From Panonychus citri (taxonomy: Eukaryota; Arthropoda; Arachnida; Trombidiformes; Tetranychidae): 64,000 nt of DNA. A model generated the notes under the pieces. It was not told where the DNA came from. It saw only the letters and a program-made list of their open reading frames with translations, and ran no database searches. The position numbers and the translations under genes are program-made. Of this stretch, positions 13,896 to 25,115 are shown in pieces. How positions within the stretch are numbered: the stretch's first letter is position 1; each line of letters opens with the position of its first letter. Location: contig NW_026515543.1 of assembly GCF_014898815.1 (NCBI RefSeq), positions 3,596,001 through 3,660,000 on the forward strand. Direction: 5' to 3'.

Positions 13896-15324
13896 CTTTC
13901 CATTTTCCATCTCTATCCTCTCTCTCTCTCTCTTCTTATTCTTCTGTCTTCATCTTTCGATCTTCGACTCTCATCTACTATCAATAGTTGCGTGGCCCGC
14001 AACAAGCTAATTCCACCAGATGCACCTTTTTGGTGTAAGAAATTAGTTGGTTCACCACAACCTGAGAATCCTCGTCAAATAGAATGCTGCAATAATTCAG
14101 AATATTGTAATCGTTATCTACAGCCTACTCTGCCTCCTCCACACACTCAAGGTGGGTTCTCACAACACACACACACATTTGCTAATTTCACAAATTAATC
14201 TGCATTCGCACAAATCGCATCTCTCTCTATCTCTTTCCTATTAACGATATTTACATATCTAGTTACTATTCAGAAATTATATCTTGAAACCTTGAAATTT
14301 TTTCCCATGTTCCTTGTTTATCCTTTTTTTCAATTCAAAATGTTAGTTTCATTTAAAAAGGTAGTTCAACTGGTCAATTAATCAAATTATTTCACAATTT
14401 ACATATTCATTCAGTCTGTTCACCTCAGTTTTTTTCTTGCCAATTTATGATTACCCAATTTTCACACATAAACACAGTCACATTCACTTTAATCACTAGT
14501 TTTAGTTGGTTATAATTAATTTTTTCTCTGTTTATCTCGCTGTTGTTTCAAATTAAGAGAAACCATTGATTCATACATGGAGCTGTGACTAGATGATATT
14601 CTTCATCTTCAATCTTCATCTCTCTCTCTCTCTTCTTATTCTTCTGTCTTCATCTTTCGATCTTCGACTCTCATCTACTATCAATAGTTGCGTGGCCCGC
14701 AACAAGCTAATTCCACCAGATGCACCTTTTTGGTGTAAGAAATTAGTTGGTTCACCACAACCTGAGAATCCTCGTCAAATAGAATGCTGCAATAATTCAG
14801 AATATTGTAATCGTTATCTACAGCCTACTCTGCCTCCTCCACACACTCAAGGTGGGTTCTCACAACACACACACACACACATTTGCTAATTTCACAAATT
14901 AATCTGCATTCGCACAAATCGCATCTCTCTCTATCTCTTTCCTATTAACGATATTTACATATCTAGTTACTATTCAGAAATTATATCTTGAAACCTTGAA
15001 ATTTTTTCCCATGTTCCTTGTTTATCCTTTTTTTCAATTCAAAATGTTAGTTTCATTTAAAAAGGTAGTTCAACTGGTCAATTAATCAAATTATTTCACA
15101 ATTTACATATTCATTCAGTCTGTTCACCTCAGTTTTTTTCTTGCCAATTTATGATTACCCAATTTTCACACATAAACACAGTCACATTCACTTTAATCAC
15201 TAGTTTTAGTTGGTTATAATTAATTTTTTCTCTCTGTTTATCTCGCTGTTGTTTCAAATTAAGAGAAACCATTGATTCATACATGGAGCTGTGACTAGAT
15301 GATATTCTTCATCTTCAATCTTCA

Positions 15325-15372
<48 letters not shown>

Positions 15373-17620
15373 TTTATATCTTTTTCTTCATCTCCTTAAA
15401 CTATCTTCCTTTTCCCATCCTTTAACAAAATCTAATCGAATGCATGATCTCCCACCAAACCCTTTACTCTCCTGCATCAGTTACTAATTCTCGGATTATC
15501 CTCAGCTGATCCTTTCCATTCCCACGAATATGTTTCCATCTTTTCTTCCTCAATCCCCATCTCATTGTTACTACACATTTCATTGAATCTTTTCCTACTC
15601 TTTTTCTTCTTACATTTCTTAATTCTAATTTAAGAAGAAAAAATGATCCCGATTCTTTTATTTATCTTTATTTTCTTCTTCTGTCAATCGTCTAGAAGAA
15701 ACATAAACCGTTTTTTTTATTTGTTTTCTTTTCTCCTTTTCCTTGACCTTCTTTGTATCTCTCGTCGACATTTAGATACTTCGGTTTCACTGGACGTTTT
15801 CAAAATTGTCTTAATGATCGCAATCCCCTGTATCTTTGTGTTAACTCTTGTAAGCGTCTATTTTGTCCGTAAACGGACTCGTGATCAGAAAACATGGAGA
15901 TATCACTCCGACCCTGAGGGCAGTTTAACTTCTGGAGATCCTCTCATTCAATCTCAAGGAAGTTCAATCAGAGATCTCATTGAACACACAAGCTCAGGCT
16001 CAGGATCAGGTAAATATTTTCTTTTCGCTGTTTTTTACGCTATTTTATTATCATAATTACATATCAATGTAACAAGAATTTTATTCTTTTTGCTTCTTGG
16101 TTTTCAAGGTTATTAATTTTTCCATTCTTATTACATTTGTATTACAATTAGGGAATATTTCCTTTTGATTTTTAACATAATTCTTTTTCTTTCGTTTTCC
16201 AGGTCTTCCTCTCCTTGTGCAACGTACCATCGCCCGTCAAATACAGCTTGTTGAATCCATAGGTAAAGGACGTTACGGTGAAGTGTGGAGAGGACAATGG
16301 CGAGGGGAATCTGTGGCTATTAAGATTTTCTCATCCCGTGATGAAAGATCTTGGTTTCGTGAGGTAGAAATCTACCAAACAATCATGTTACGACATGATA
16401 ATATTCTTGGTTTCATTGCTGCTGATAACAAAGGTTAGTGATGTCTATGAGATTCTCATGGTACAAGATGAGCATCGCAAGAAGAATCGTTAAAATGATG
16501 AAATTAGAATTAGACAAGAATCAGTTTCCATTGATTCATATTGTTTTTGATTTTTATTCTTAATATAACTTTTACATTTCTCAACTTACGTTACTAAGTG
16601 AATGTTATCTTTAGAAGATCAATTGAAGAGTAATAAGGAACCAGCAGTCATTTGGGTCTATACTGTTTCCCATTAACTCATTAGTTGACATCTCGCTGAA
16701 AGACTATGACATCATAGAAATTTAAACTCTCAATGTATCTTAGCTTTTGACAATAATGATCTTGTTATGTTTCGATGTGATTAATTTTTTGTTTTATGAC
16801 AATTTTTAGATAGTGGAACCTGGACACAATTATGGTTGGTCACTGATTATCATGAACATGGCTCTTTGTATGATTATTTGTACAAAAATACCATTGATGC
16901 TGCCGGATTAGCACGAATGGCTTATTCGATTGCTAATGGTTTGTCCCATTTACACATGGAGATACAGGGAACTCAACATGACATCAGAAAGACTGACCAA
17001 GGGAAACCTGCAATTGCTCATCGAGATCTCAAAAGTAAAAATATTCTTGTCAAATCAAATGGGACCTGTGCTATCGCTGACCTTGGGTTGGCTGTTCGCT
17101 ACGATTCAGAAATGGATTCAGTTGATATTCCACCAAATCCTCGAGTTGGAACTAAACGTTACTTGGCTCCTGAAGTTCTTGATGAATTGATGAATCCAAA
17201 TCAATTTGATGCTTACAAAAGAGCAGATATTTACGCTCTTGGTCTGGTCTACTGGGAAATGGCTCGAAGGTGTAATATTGATGGTGTTTATGAAGATTAT
17301 CAATTACCTTATTACGATATGGTGCCTTCAGATCCTTCAATTGAAGAAATGAGGAAAGTGGTTTGTGTCGATCAAGCAAGACCACCAATACCCAGTAGAT
17401 GGCAAAATAACGAGGTGAGTTTAAATGATTGAAATTAACTCAATTTTATGGTAAATCATTTGTTCAAATTTTCATTATTCTATTTGTACAGACACTTCGT
17501 GTAATGTCACGTTTAATGAAGGAATGTTGGTATACCAATGCCCCTGCGAGGTTAACTGCTTTGAGGGTAAAGAAAAGTATTGCTGCTATTGGTGCCTCAG
17601 AGGATAAAGTGACTGTATGA
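12877..17620 (+). CDS. babo: TGF-beta/activin type I receptor kinase, Baboon (ALK4/5/7) type
   Basis: Membrane Ser/Thr kinase for activin-class ligands, signalling to Smad2/3. Exons: 12877-13045, one of three alternatives (13484-13638, 13988-14151, 14688-14851), 15776-16009, 16203-16433, 16810-17414, 17492-17620; every junction keeps phase. Order: Cys-rich ectodomain, one membrane segment (KIVLMIAIPCIFVLTLVSV), GS box (TSSGSGSGLP), kinase with GKGRYGEV loop, catalytic HRDLKSKN, DLG, and APE region as LAPE. The L45 loop ADNKDSGTWTQ is the activin/TGF-beta type rather than BMP type. The kinase ends AARL..-like (APARLTALRVKKS) then VTV-stop. An 8-residue insert (HDIRKTDQ) sits just before the catalytic loop. 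About 505 residues are visible, near the ~505 of ALK4. No signal peptide was found: the first exon opens behind an acceptor at 12875-12876, so an upstream coding exon is probably missing from my model. Confidence 0.93.
13484..13638 (+). other. babo: Baboon ectodomain alternative exon, version a
   Basis: Exon of 155 nt with acceptor TTTAG and donor GTAAGA, entering in phase 2 and leaving in phase 1. It encodes the C-terminal half of the ligand-binding three-finger domain: CIPLNKLVPPEN near the start and CCREQDFCN near the end, the usual CC-x4/5-CN signature of the family. It aligns residue for residue in layout with the two downstream exons but differs clearly in sequence, so it cannot be used together with them without repeating the finger. 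Confidence 0.85.
13988..14151 (+). other. babo: Baboon ectodomain alternative exon, version b copy 1
   Basis: Exon of 164 nt between an ATAG acceptor and a GTGGGT donor, with the same entry and exit phases as version a. It encodes CVARNKLIPPDAPFW near the start and CCNNSEYCN near the end, followed by a short Pro-rich stem. Phase compatibility and the repeated cysteine pattern show it substitutes for version a. This matches the known insect baboon organisation of mutually exclusive ectodomain exons; the splicing itself is inferred. Confidence 0.85.
14688..14851 (+). other. babo: Baboon ectodomain alternative exon, version b copy 2
   Basis: The exon sequence is identical to 13988-14151 as far as I can read, shifted by exactly 700 bp, with the same acceptor, donor and phases. 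The encoded peptide is therefore the same, so choosing copy 1 or copy 2 gives the same receptor. Either a very fresh duplication or an assembly artefact would look like this. Confidence 0.82.
15327..15371 (+). repeat. TC microsatellite in a Baboon intron
   Basis: A long run of TC dinucleotides follows copy 2 of the duplication. Similar TC/GA runs lie at 13868-13895, 13918-13932, 22487-22502, 22912-22930, 30549-30590, 57964-58000, 60678-60700 and 61883-61900, so this repeat class is common in the window. Confidence 0.85.
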
Positions 17621-19368
17621 AATTCATTGATGTATCATCTCCATCAGCTTCGTTGTTCACCACCAGTGACCACAGCCCTAAATCAATCAACTTATTAACC
17701 ACACACTTCATAAGGCGAAAAAAAAAGAAATCGATTTAAAAAAATACATAAACAGGAAGCACAACTATGATATAAAACTGTACAGTTCAAGATTATCTTC
17801 ATCTTCATCATTGCTGCTGCTGCTAATTGATCATGATTATGCTCCCATTCATGATTAACCTTTGACCAAGACTCTCTGGCAAAGTAAAAAAAAAACAATA
17901 ATTTGCTTTTGGACGAAACGACTAACCATTATGAAAGAGAGTATTAAAGCGCGTAAATAGCTTGTGTATATGTTTATAAATATATACTTTTTACTTTGTG
18001 TTCATAACTCATCGTTATAATCAACAACTTCATTGTCATCATCATGAAGAGAGAACCAGAAAATCTGAAAGATAAATTGGAAAGAGTTAAACAAACGAGA
18101 TGTTATGGAAAAGAGGGAAATATTGTGATGGAAAAATTGATCAACCACAAGAAGAAACAAGAAGATAATTGTTATTTACGTAATATCGAGGGTGTTGAAA
18201 GAGAGAGGAGAGTCAACAGAAGTACACCAATGGATCCTAAACTCAACCTCAACACCCGATACACAATTCATACACATGAAAAACTGAATTCAATGTGTCA
18301 ATCATATTAGCAGTAGTTTTGGTTAATTCCTCTTCCTTTTTTGATTGCTATAATCTCTGCTTACAATGGACGGGTCACTGCTGTTTACCTCAATCAAAAA
18401 ATGAAACAACAATTAAACAAAAAGCTCTCATCATTTCCTAAACTAATTCTGACCTCAACACAGCAACAACAAACCATGAATCCGAATTGAAAGATATTCT
18501 CTTTTTTTCCTTCATTGCGAAACACTAATTATTTCATTGATAAATTGCTGTTTCCGTTCATCAACTTCTTACCATTATCAGCCAATTCCACCGCCAACAA
18601 ATATTTACCACCACAATTACAACAATAACCTCATCATGAATAATTTAATCTGATTTGTTTCGAATTACATATTCGTCCAATTACCTCCATCATCTCATCT
18701 CATCTCATCTTCTCTTCATCTTTCTTTTTTGTTCCTTATTAGTTTCTAATTCTCTTAAAATGTAAATACTTTTGGATTACTTTTCACTACCACCTCCAAA
18801 TTTACCACGTTAATGCTGAACATGTTTCTTTACTACGTATTATCTTCACGGGCTCACTAAAAGTGCATCCGTTTAAATGGTAAACTTAAATGGTATTTTG
18901 ATTCTATCAAGCCATAGACGGAATTATGATTATGTTTACATGATTATAAACAAAGAGACATGGAGAAAACTACGGAAATGATTTAATGGTTAAATGAAGG
19001 AAGATACAAACCTCCAACTAATTAAATTTATTTCGCCTGATTATCTAATTAACCAATAGATGTAACAACCCAACAGAATCAACAACCCATTCAAGTCCCG
19101 AAATTTTTGTTCAATACTGGGTAAAGAATCAAGCATTTCTTCTGAGAAAAAAAATTAATTTCCTTTTGTTTTAAAAACAATCAACTAAATCAACTTGATT
19201 TGTTATTTGTAATTCGCATTTTTGTCTCTGCAATTTGTTTCATACCTCCAATAAATTACATCTCATTACCAATGAGCGTCCCGATGAACTATACCTACTT
19301 TTGAGTGTTTGTATCTCTGTTAAATCAACCATACAGCCAAACGAAATGAGTTTGAGGGTAGAGGACTA
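17621..19368. other. Presumed receptor 3' UTR and intergenic DNA
   Basis: It begins at the Baboon stop codon. There is no convincing gene. A plus-strand frame at 18044-18310 starts with ATG but is Lys/Arg-rich without recognisable features and fits a 3' UTR. A CATCT repeat lies near 18695-18715. Beyond 19360 the sequence changes to repeat DNA. Confidence 0.5.
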
Positions 19369-20676
19369 AGGCCCGTATTCACCAACCGTAATTAAATTTG
19401 AGTCTAGGTTTAAATCAGCTGAGTTCAACTTAACTGTTTCACCAATTAAAATTAAAATTTGATTTGGAATCATAGCTAAGCGCAGATTTCTAAAACTCTC
19501 AATCAAAAATTTGCATTTCACCAACCGAAATCAATTAAGTCGAGATTTAATTGTTGTTTCACCAAGTGAAATTAGCCTAATCTGATTCAAGATTTTTAGC
19601 TAAGTGGTCATCAAAAATTAATCTTGGTAATTACCAAGATTAAAAGCTCATTTCAACTGTTTTTTTCTCATTTTTTCTAATTTCTTCTGTTTTAACTCTT
19701 TTTTCTTGAAATTTTTTTTTGATGAATCGATTAGTATCACAATGTTCTATTATTTTCCTACAATTTTCGCTAGCGTAAAAAAATTTTTTTTCAAAGAAAT
19801 CGTAATGAAGATTTTCAGAAAACTTGATCAGTGTAATCATTTATTTTGTTAATTACTTGGAAATTAATCTGGATTTCAAGCATTTTCCATGAATATTTAA
19901 TTATCATCTTCCAATTGCCCGCTTTTATTTAAAGAGCGAAATGTTTACATTGCTGTTACCGTTGTTATATGTTTGATTAATGATAGAAATTAATTAAAAA
20001 TTAGGGGTAAAAAAGAAAAAATAGGAAAAAACTCGCCCTTTTATGGACAATTTCCTAATTAAATAAAAATTTAAATGATTTAAAATCTAATTGATTTGAT
20101 TTGCGAAATCAAGATCTTGGGTTCAACTAATCCAACTTGGTGAATACACTTTGCGATTTAATCTTCCAATCAATTGATCTTTGGATCAATCGATTTCAAC
20201 TAATCCTGAGATCAAACCGATTCCAAGTTTAGACTAAAAAGTTGTTTCACCAAGCCTGATTAGTTGATACCCGATTCTTTAATTTTGGGTTCAAATCGAG
20301 TTGAATTCAATTTTTAAAAAAAATCTTTTTTACGCTAGCGAAAATCGTAGAAAAATAATAGGACATAACGATATTAATCAATTTATTTAAAAAAATTCAA
20401 AAAAAAATGAGTTCGAATGGAAAAATGAGGAAAAAAAGTCATAATCAAAAGATAATCGTGGTAATTACCAAGATTAAATTTTGATCAAGACTTCCGAGAT
20501 CAATTGAAGATGATTTCGGTTGGTGAAACAAGATTTTTTAATTCCCTAATTAAATTGACCTAAACTTAAATCTGATCCGAGACCAAGAGTTGATCATAGT
20601 TGGTGAAACACAAAAGCTGTGATCAGCTGATTTAAACCTAGACTCTAATTCAATTACGGTTGGTGAATACGGGCCT
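19369..20676. mobile_element. Fold-back DNA element with ~400 bp inverted arms
   Basis: The ends are inverted (AGGCCCGTATTCACCAACCG at the left, its complement at the right) and are flanked by TA on both sides (19367-19368 and 20677-20678), fitting a TA-duplicating family. The inverted similarity continues inward to about 19800 and 20310, with landmarks GTAATTACCAAGATT and CGCTAGCGTAAAAAA near the inner ends. About 500 bp of loop has no coding frame, so the element is non-autonomous. A short related fragment (TTCACCAACCGTAATTAAA) is at about 25679. Confidence 0.85.
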
Positions 20677-20678
20677 TA

Positions 20679-21635
20679 GAGAGAAAAAAAATATTTAAAT
20701 TGTTGTTAATTGTGTTTTCTTACTGTCCCTAATATTTTCGAACGCAGTGTAGCTATTTAATACATATCATGTATATCACTATGCAACTCGAGATTTAGAT
20801 AGATCAGACAAAAATGAAACGTGAAAATCTTCATTTTTTCACTCACAGAGTACTGATTTTCCATAAAGAGCCGATTTTCATGAAGCTCTTGATTTAGAAT
20901 CAATTTTCATAAATTTGAACCTGTTCTAATGTATATTCTCCTCAGGCTCTAGGTGAAGTGTAGCTTGGTTACCACGGTGCCCGTGATTGCTTCGTACAAT
21001 TCAGGCATAGGCGCCAGCCTTGAGTAGAGAGATCTGGGTAAAACTGGGTACTCTTCATAATGGAAATTTATACAGGGCGTAACAACCAACCTTTTCCACT
21101 TTTGAGAGCGGATTGCTCGCAAACTATCCGTTCAATTTTCGATCTTATGACGCCAATCGGTAGACAAAATGTGTAAGTTTTGTTTGGCGTTATTAAGAAT
21201 ATGACCACAAAATTCAAATTCGAACGATGGCCTTTCAAAGTCGGAAAAGTTGTACATTTGGATGCAAAGAATTTCGCGGTAAATTTTTTCATGCTATTCA
21301 AAAGCCCAACTTTTATTGCGTAGATTGTGCTAATTTGTTTTTTGATCTGACTTATCGTTCAGGAGTGCTTATCATTCAAAGGTGCGAACTTGATCTATTG
21401 GCTTCCATGCGAAAATTTTGACCTTTCCAATCATCATGAAATCAAGCCCTGGTAAATTCTCGAGCTGAAAATGCTAGTAAGCCTAAAAAATTAGATCTTA
21501 AAGCTCTTAAACGGGCTCAGAATAGCGGCAACTTGTCCGTTGAAAGTAGCAAATAGGCCATGATGTTGGGCGTACAAAGAACTTCAGGTGAGATTTTTTA
21601 GGCTTACTAGCATTTTCAGCGTTTCAGCGTTGTTA
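20679..21635. other. Repeat-like DNA, unresolved, with a small hairpin element
   Basis: No gene was found. A GC-richer patch at about 20940-21045 resembles neither neighbour nor gene. At about 21464-21489 the word GAAAATGCTAGTAAGCC begins an inverted pair completed at about 21594-21621, making a ~158 bp mini-inverted-repeat unit. The word TACAGGGCG at about 21072 looks like a transposon terminus, but I could not find its partner. Confidence 0.4.
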
Positions 21636-22475
21636 AGTTCCAAAAAGTTATTTAGAATTTTCGACGATAATTTGATCGAAGTGATCTGGAGAACGGACTT
21701 TTGCTAAAATCGATTATTATAACCTCATATTCAACTTCTAGTTATTCCAAAAGTCTATCAAAAAAAATTCATACACAAGTTCAATTTCATTAATTAATTA
21801 ATAAATATCAGAGTTTACTTCCATTCTTTACCAGGCATACCTTAAAACAATTTTATGCGTTTAACGAGTTATGCATTAACCGAGAGTTTACTGTAAATAC
21901 ACTTGTCTCAATTAATTAGGAAAGGAAATGTTTTCGTCATTCTTTACAAACAATTAAATTGTTCCCATCAAAATGATTATTGGTATGCCATTAGCGGCAT
22001 CATTTCTCCTTTCTGAGAAGGTGAAATAAACATTGGGAAAAAACAATTAAGAAGCTTGAGACGAGACAATGGAAATAAATTGTGAGGAGATCAACTTCTC
22101 TCCCCTGATTGTAACCATTTACAATCAACATACCCTCAACAGGTATATAGACCTACATGAGGCCTACCCCCAGAAAAAATTTCAAGACAATCTGAGTAGG
22201 GGCTGTAGTAAAGAATAGCCTAAAAAAGATCGAAAAACAAAAATTCTATCACTTTAGATATAATTTAATTGTAATTAAACTAATCGTCATAAAATGATCA
22301 TTTATGTATCATGTTAAAGTTCATTATCTAACCTCTCAAATTACACTTAATTTATTAATCAAAATCTGAAGCTTTTTAACAATCAAGCGAAATGTAAGCT
22401 CGAAAACTTTTAATTTCGAACAATACTCAGTTGTAACTAATACTATTTGACCTTACCTCTTTCTGTCGATTATTT

Positions 22476-23283
22476 TGTGACGGTAGAGAGAGAGAGAGAG
22501 AGATTAGGTCTATGTTTCCGGACATTCCACCACTCTGCGAACAGCCGTGTGGTGCCGCACTGCTCGACGTTGGCTAGTGGTACCGGACCGCGCTGTCTTG
22601 CGCTTTTGCCGGCGGACCTTACTAGTCGTCTATGACGGTACTATTTTTTCTTTAATTGTTACTCAATCTTTCATTTTTACAAGTAAGTAAATGTGTCGGG
22701 TAGTCACTAGCTCCCCCATGAGCCGATTCTCCTCCCGTCTTACCCCTTCTAGGTGTCACCGCCTAGGGAGGCTGACTCCCTCACAGGAGTCATTTCAGCT
22801 GACGGGTGCCCTTTCTTTCTCATTGGGTCATCATCGACTAATGCCGACTGACACCGGGTCTCGAACCTACAACCTCGATTAACGAGGACAGTGGCTTCAA
22901 CCCTCTGCGCCAGAGAGAGAGAGAGAGAAAGAGTAAGAGAGGAGAGGGAAAACTTTGATCCGCTTTTACAAAGTAAAAGCTAAGAAACCAAAGTTAGAGA
23001 GAGAGAGAGATGTAGACAAGAGAAGATCTCAAAGTAAACATAATTTTAATTTCATTTTGTCTCTGCTTATATACAAAATTTAGAGTGAGTCTTTTCATCA
23101 TCATCATCTTATCTTTGACCAATGGTCAGTTGGGTCAGGGTAAGGTGATGATGATGATTACAACACAATGTTGAGCAATCAACAATCATCATCATCAACC
23201 AATTGTTATTGTTGATTGTGTGTTGGTGATGATTGTTGATTGTAAATGGTTACATTCAGGGGAGAGAAGTTGATCTCCTCACA
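22476..23283. mobile_element. Solo LTR of a retroelement, with nested insertion
   Basis: It begins TGTGACGGTA and ends CTCCTCACA, with 5-bp inverted tips TGTGA/TCACA. The flanking 4-bp duplication ATTT is present on both sides (22472-22475 and 23284-23287). The 3' ~350 bp closely match the element at 30521-30911, but this copy holds about 420 bp of extra GC-rich DNA between GA runs, including a tRNA-derived SINE. There is no internal coding region, so it is a solo LTR. Strand not assigned. Confidence 0.82.
22690..22914 (-). mobile_element. tRNA-derived SINE inside the LTR
   Basis: On the minus strand the head has a Pol III A box (TGGCGCAGAGGG, 22912-22901) and a perfect B box core (GGTTCGAGACC, 22867-22857), with a 5-bp stem CCTCG/CGAGG between them like an anticodon arm. 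A GC-rich body of ~150 bp follows. The GC content is far above the surroundings. The 3' limit is uncertain; another GC-rich block at 22502-22640 may belong to the same insertion. The tRNA origin is well supported; calling it a mobile SINE needs other copies. Confidence 0.65.
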
Positions 23284-24212
23284 ATTTATTTCCATTGTCT
23301 CGTCTCAAGCTTCTTAATTGTTTTTTCCCAATGTTTATTTCACCTTCTCAGAAAGGAGAAATGATGCCGCTAATGGCATACCAATAATCATTTTGATGGG
23401 AACAATTTAATTGTTTGTAAAGAATGACGAAAACATTTCCTTTCCTAATTAATTGAGACAAGTGTATTTACAGTAAACTCTCGGTTAATGCATAACTCGT
23501 TAAACGCATAAAATTGTTTTAAGGTATGCCTGGTAAAGAATGGAAGTAAACTCTGATATTTATTAATTAATTAATGAAATTGAACTTGTGTATGAATTTT
23601 TTTTGATAGACTTTTGGAATAACTAGAAGTTGAATATGAGGTTATAATAATCGATTTTAGCAAAAGTCCGTTCTCCAGATCACTTCGATCAAATTATCGT
23701 CGAAAATTCTAAATAACTTTTTGGAACTTAATTAATCTGATTTGTTAGCTATGACTAAGTTTTCGATAATAAATTCATAATCAGCACAATTTGAGCTTCA
23801 CAATGATATAAAATTTTCATGTATTAGGAAAACAATTAACTAATTAGGACAATTTTTTTAATTTATCGGTAAAATCGAGTATTTTTATTAAATTCGCGCG
23901 ACAATTTAAACAGCATTATTAACTTTTCAACTATTCGAGATAATTTGAAAAATTTTAAGGCAGTATTCGATGAAGAGTAAGGATTGAAATTGATTTTGCG
24001 AATAAAATTGTGAAAAAATTCGAAGTTCCAACGAATTTGAGAAAAAATGACGCAATTTCCGGTTCGAACTTTTTTCGAATTTTTGACTTAAAAAAATAAT
24101 TTTTTTTTCTTCTTAAAACATTCTGGCATATTAAAACAACCTTCATTAATAACTTAAAATTAGAATTTTCATCATCGGCTTATTTGAAGAACTAGCTTTT
24201 TATTCAACTTTA

Positions 24213-24830
24213 CTCTGCCAGTCAATATTTTTCGTTGTAACAATTATATTTAATTGTGGTACTAATACTTGACCAAATTGGATCAAATTTTTATAATTTA
24301 TTCTTAACTGCAATAGCAATCATCTGGGCAAAATTTGTAAAATTTAGAATAGTTTAAGTTGGTTAAATTAGCGCTGATTGATTAAAAAACCCAAATAAAC
24401 GGTTCAAAGTTTTTCGTTGGTCCTCCGTTTTCATTGATAGAGATATTTTTTAGATTTTATTGTTGACAAATTATATTGTCTTGATCACAACGATCAATTT
24501 TAGAGATTTTTTTTTGAAATCGGATGAGAAATAAAAAAGTTATATCAGATCGAATTTAACATGGGGGTCTATGGAAAATGACGAGTTTTGGCCTGTGTAT
24601 CTTAGACTATTAAGGTCAGTGCCATAAAAACTTGACAACTCGTAGTTCAACTAATTGTTTATAAGAAATTGAGACTAGAATGGTAAATTTGCGTCTATTT
24701 TTTTTTTTCAGGTCTAAAACAGACAATAATCAAAAAATTGTTCATATAATAGGGAATTTACATTGGAAATTAAATATTAGTTGAACTTCCTATTGAAAAT
24801 GAATAAAACGAAAAATATTGACTGGCAGTG
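24213..24830. mobile_element. TA-flanked inverted-repeat element (MITE), 618 bp
   Basis: The ends are CTCTGCCAGTCAATATTTTT at the left and its near-exact complement (ending GACTGGCAGTG) at the right, about 24 bp of inverted repeat. TA lies on both sides (24211-24212, 24831-24832), as with Tc1/mariner-type insertions. No coding frame is present, so it would be non-autonomous. Confidence 0.75.
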
Positions 24831-25059
24831 TACCTCTAACAAATTTCGCTTTTTTCTTTTGGTACATATTCGAATAATCGCATTTTTCACAACTTTTCAT
24901 AATCGAAACAGCTCGAAAAATATATTGAATTGAAGGTAAAAACTGGTCATTAAAAAATATACTAATTTCAAGAAAATAAATTCAAAATTATAATAACCAC
25001 GAAAGTTTGAAAAGATTACTTCCATTCTTTACCGGTCATACCTTATTAACCTCCTTGAA

Positions 25060-25115
25060 GGTAATGCATTAAGAACTTAGCACCAAAAAGGTGGCCCTTC
25101 GGGCAATGGGAAGGG
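25060..25115 (+). repeat. Dispersed repeat around GGTAATGCATTAAG, copy 1
   Basis: The block GAAGGTAATGCATTAAG ... TTAGCACC ... GGTGGCCCTT recurs at 26066-26122 in the same orientation with small changes. The surroundings are GC-richer than average. A third partial match (GCGCTCAGTTTTGTACA, about 28367) resembles sequence following copy 2. The family is unknown. Confidence 0.6.

Larger units (their letters stand above)
13921..15326 (+). repeat. Tandem duplication (700 + 706 bp) carrying a Baboon exon
   Basis: Copy 1 is 13921-14620 and copy 2 is 14621-15326. I see only two differences: copy 2 has two more AC units after the exon and one more TC unit further on. Both junctions fall in TC-rich tracts, which suggests unequal exchange or slippage between microsatellites. 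The unit covers alternative exon b, its splice sites and about 500 bp of intron. Confidence 0.9.
21636..23729. repeat. Inverted segmental duplication, ~490 bp arms around a 1.1 kb centre
   Basis: The left arm 21636-22129 is the near-perfect reverse complement of the right arm 23237-23729. The outer ends read TTAAGTTCC and GGAACTTAA. The right arm includes the last ~47 bp of an LTR together with its 3' flank; the left arm carries the same LTR-flank junction in reverse, ending abruptly inside the LTR. So the inverted copy was made after the LTR had inserted. A fragment of the same arm recurs at about 25016-25045. Confidence 0.85.

Noticed and set aside
13579..14010. Plus-strand frame across two Baboon exons
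   Set aside because: It runs through an intron and TC repeats out of frame with the receptor.
18044..18310. Plus-strand frame of 88 codons after Baboon
   Set aside because: No domain or splice partner; sits where the receptor 3' UTR is expected.
21068..21421. Opposed short frames in the repeat island
   Set aside because: They lie in repeat DNA and match nothing recognisable; not transposase-like.
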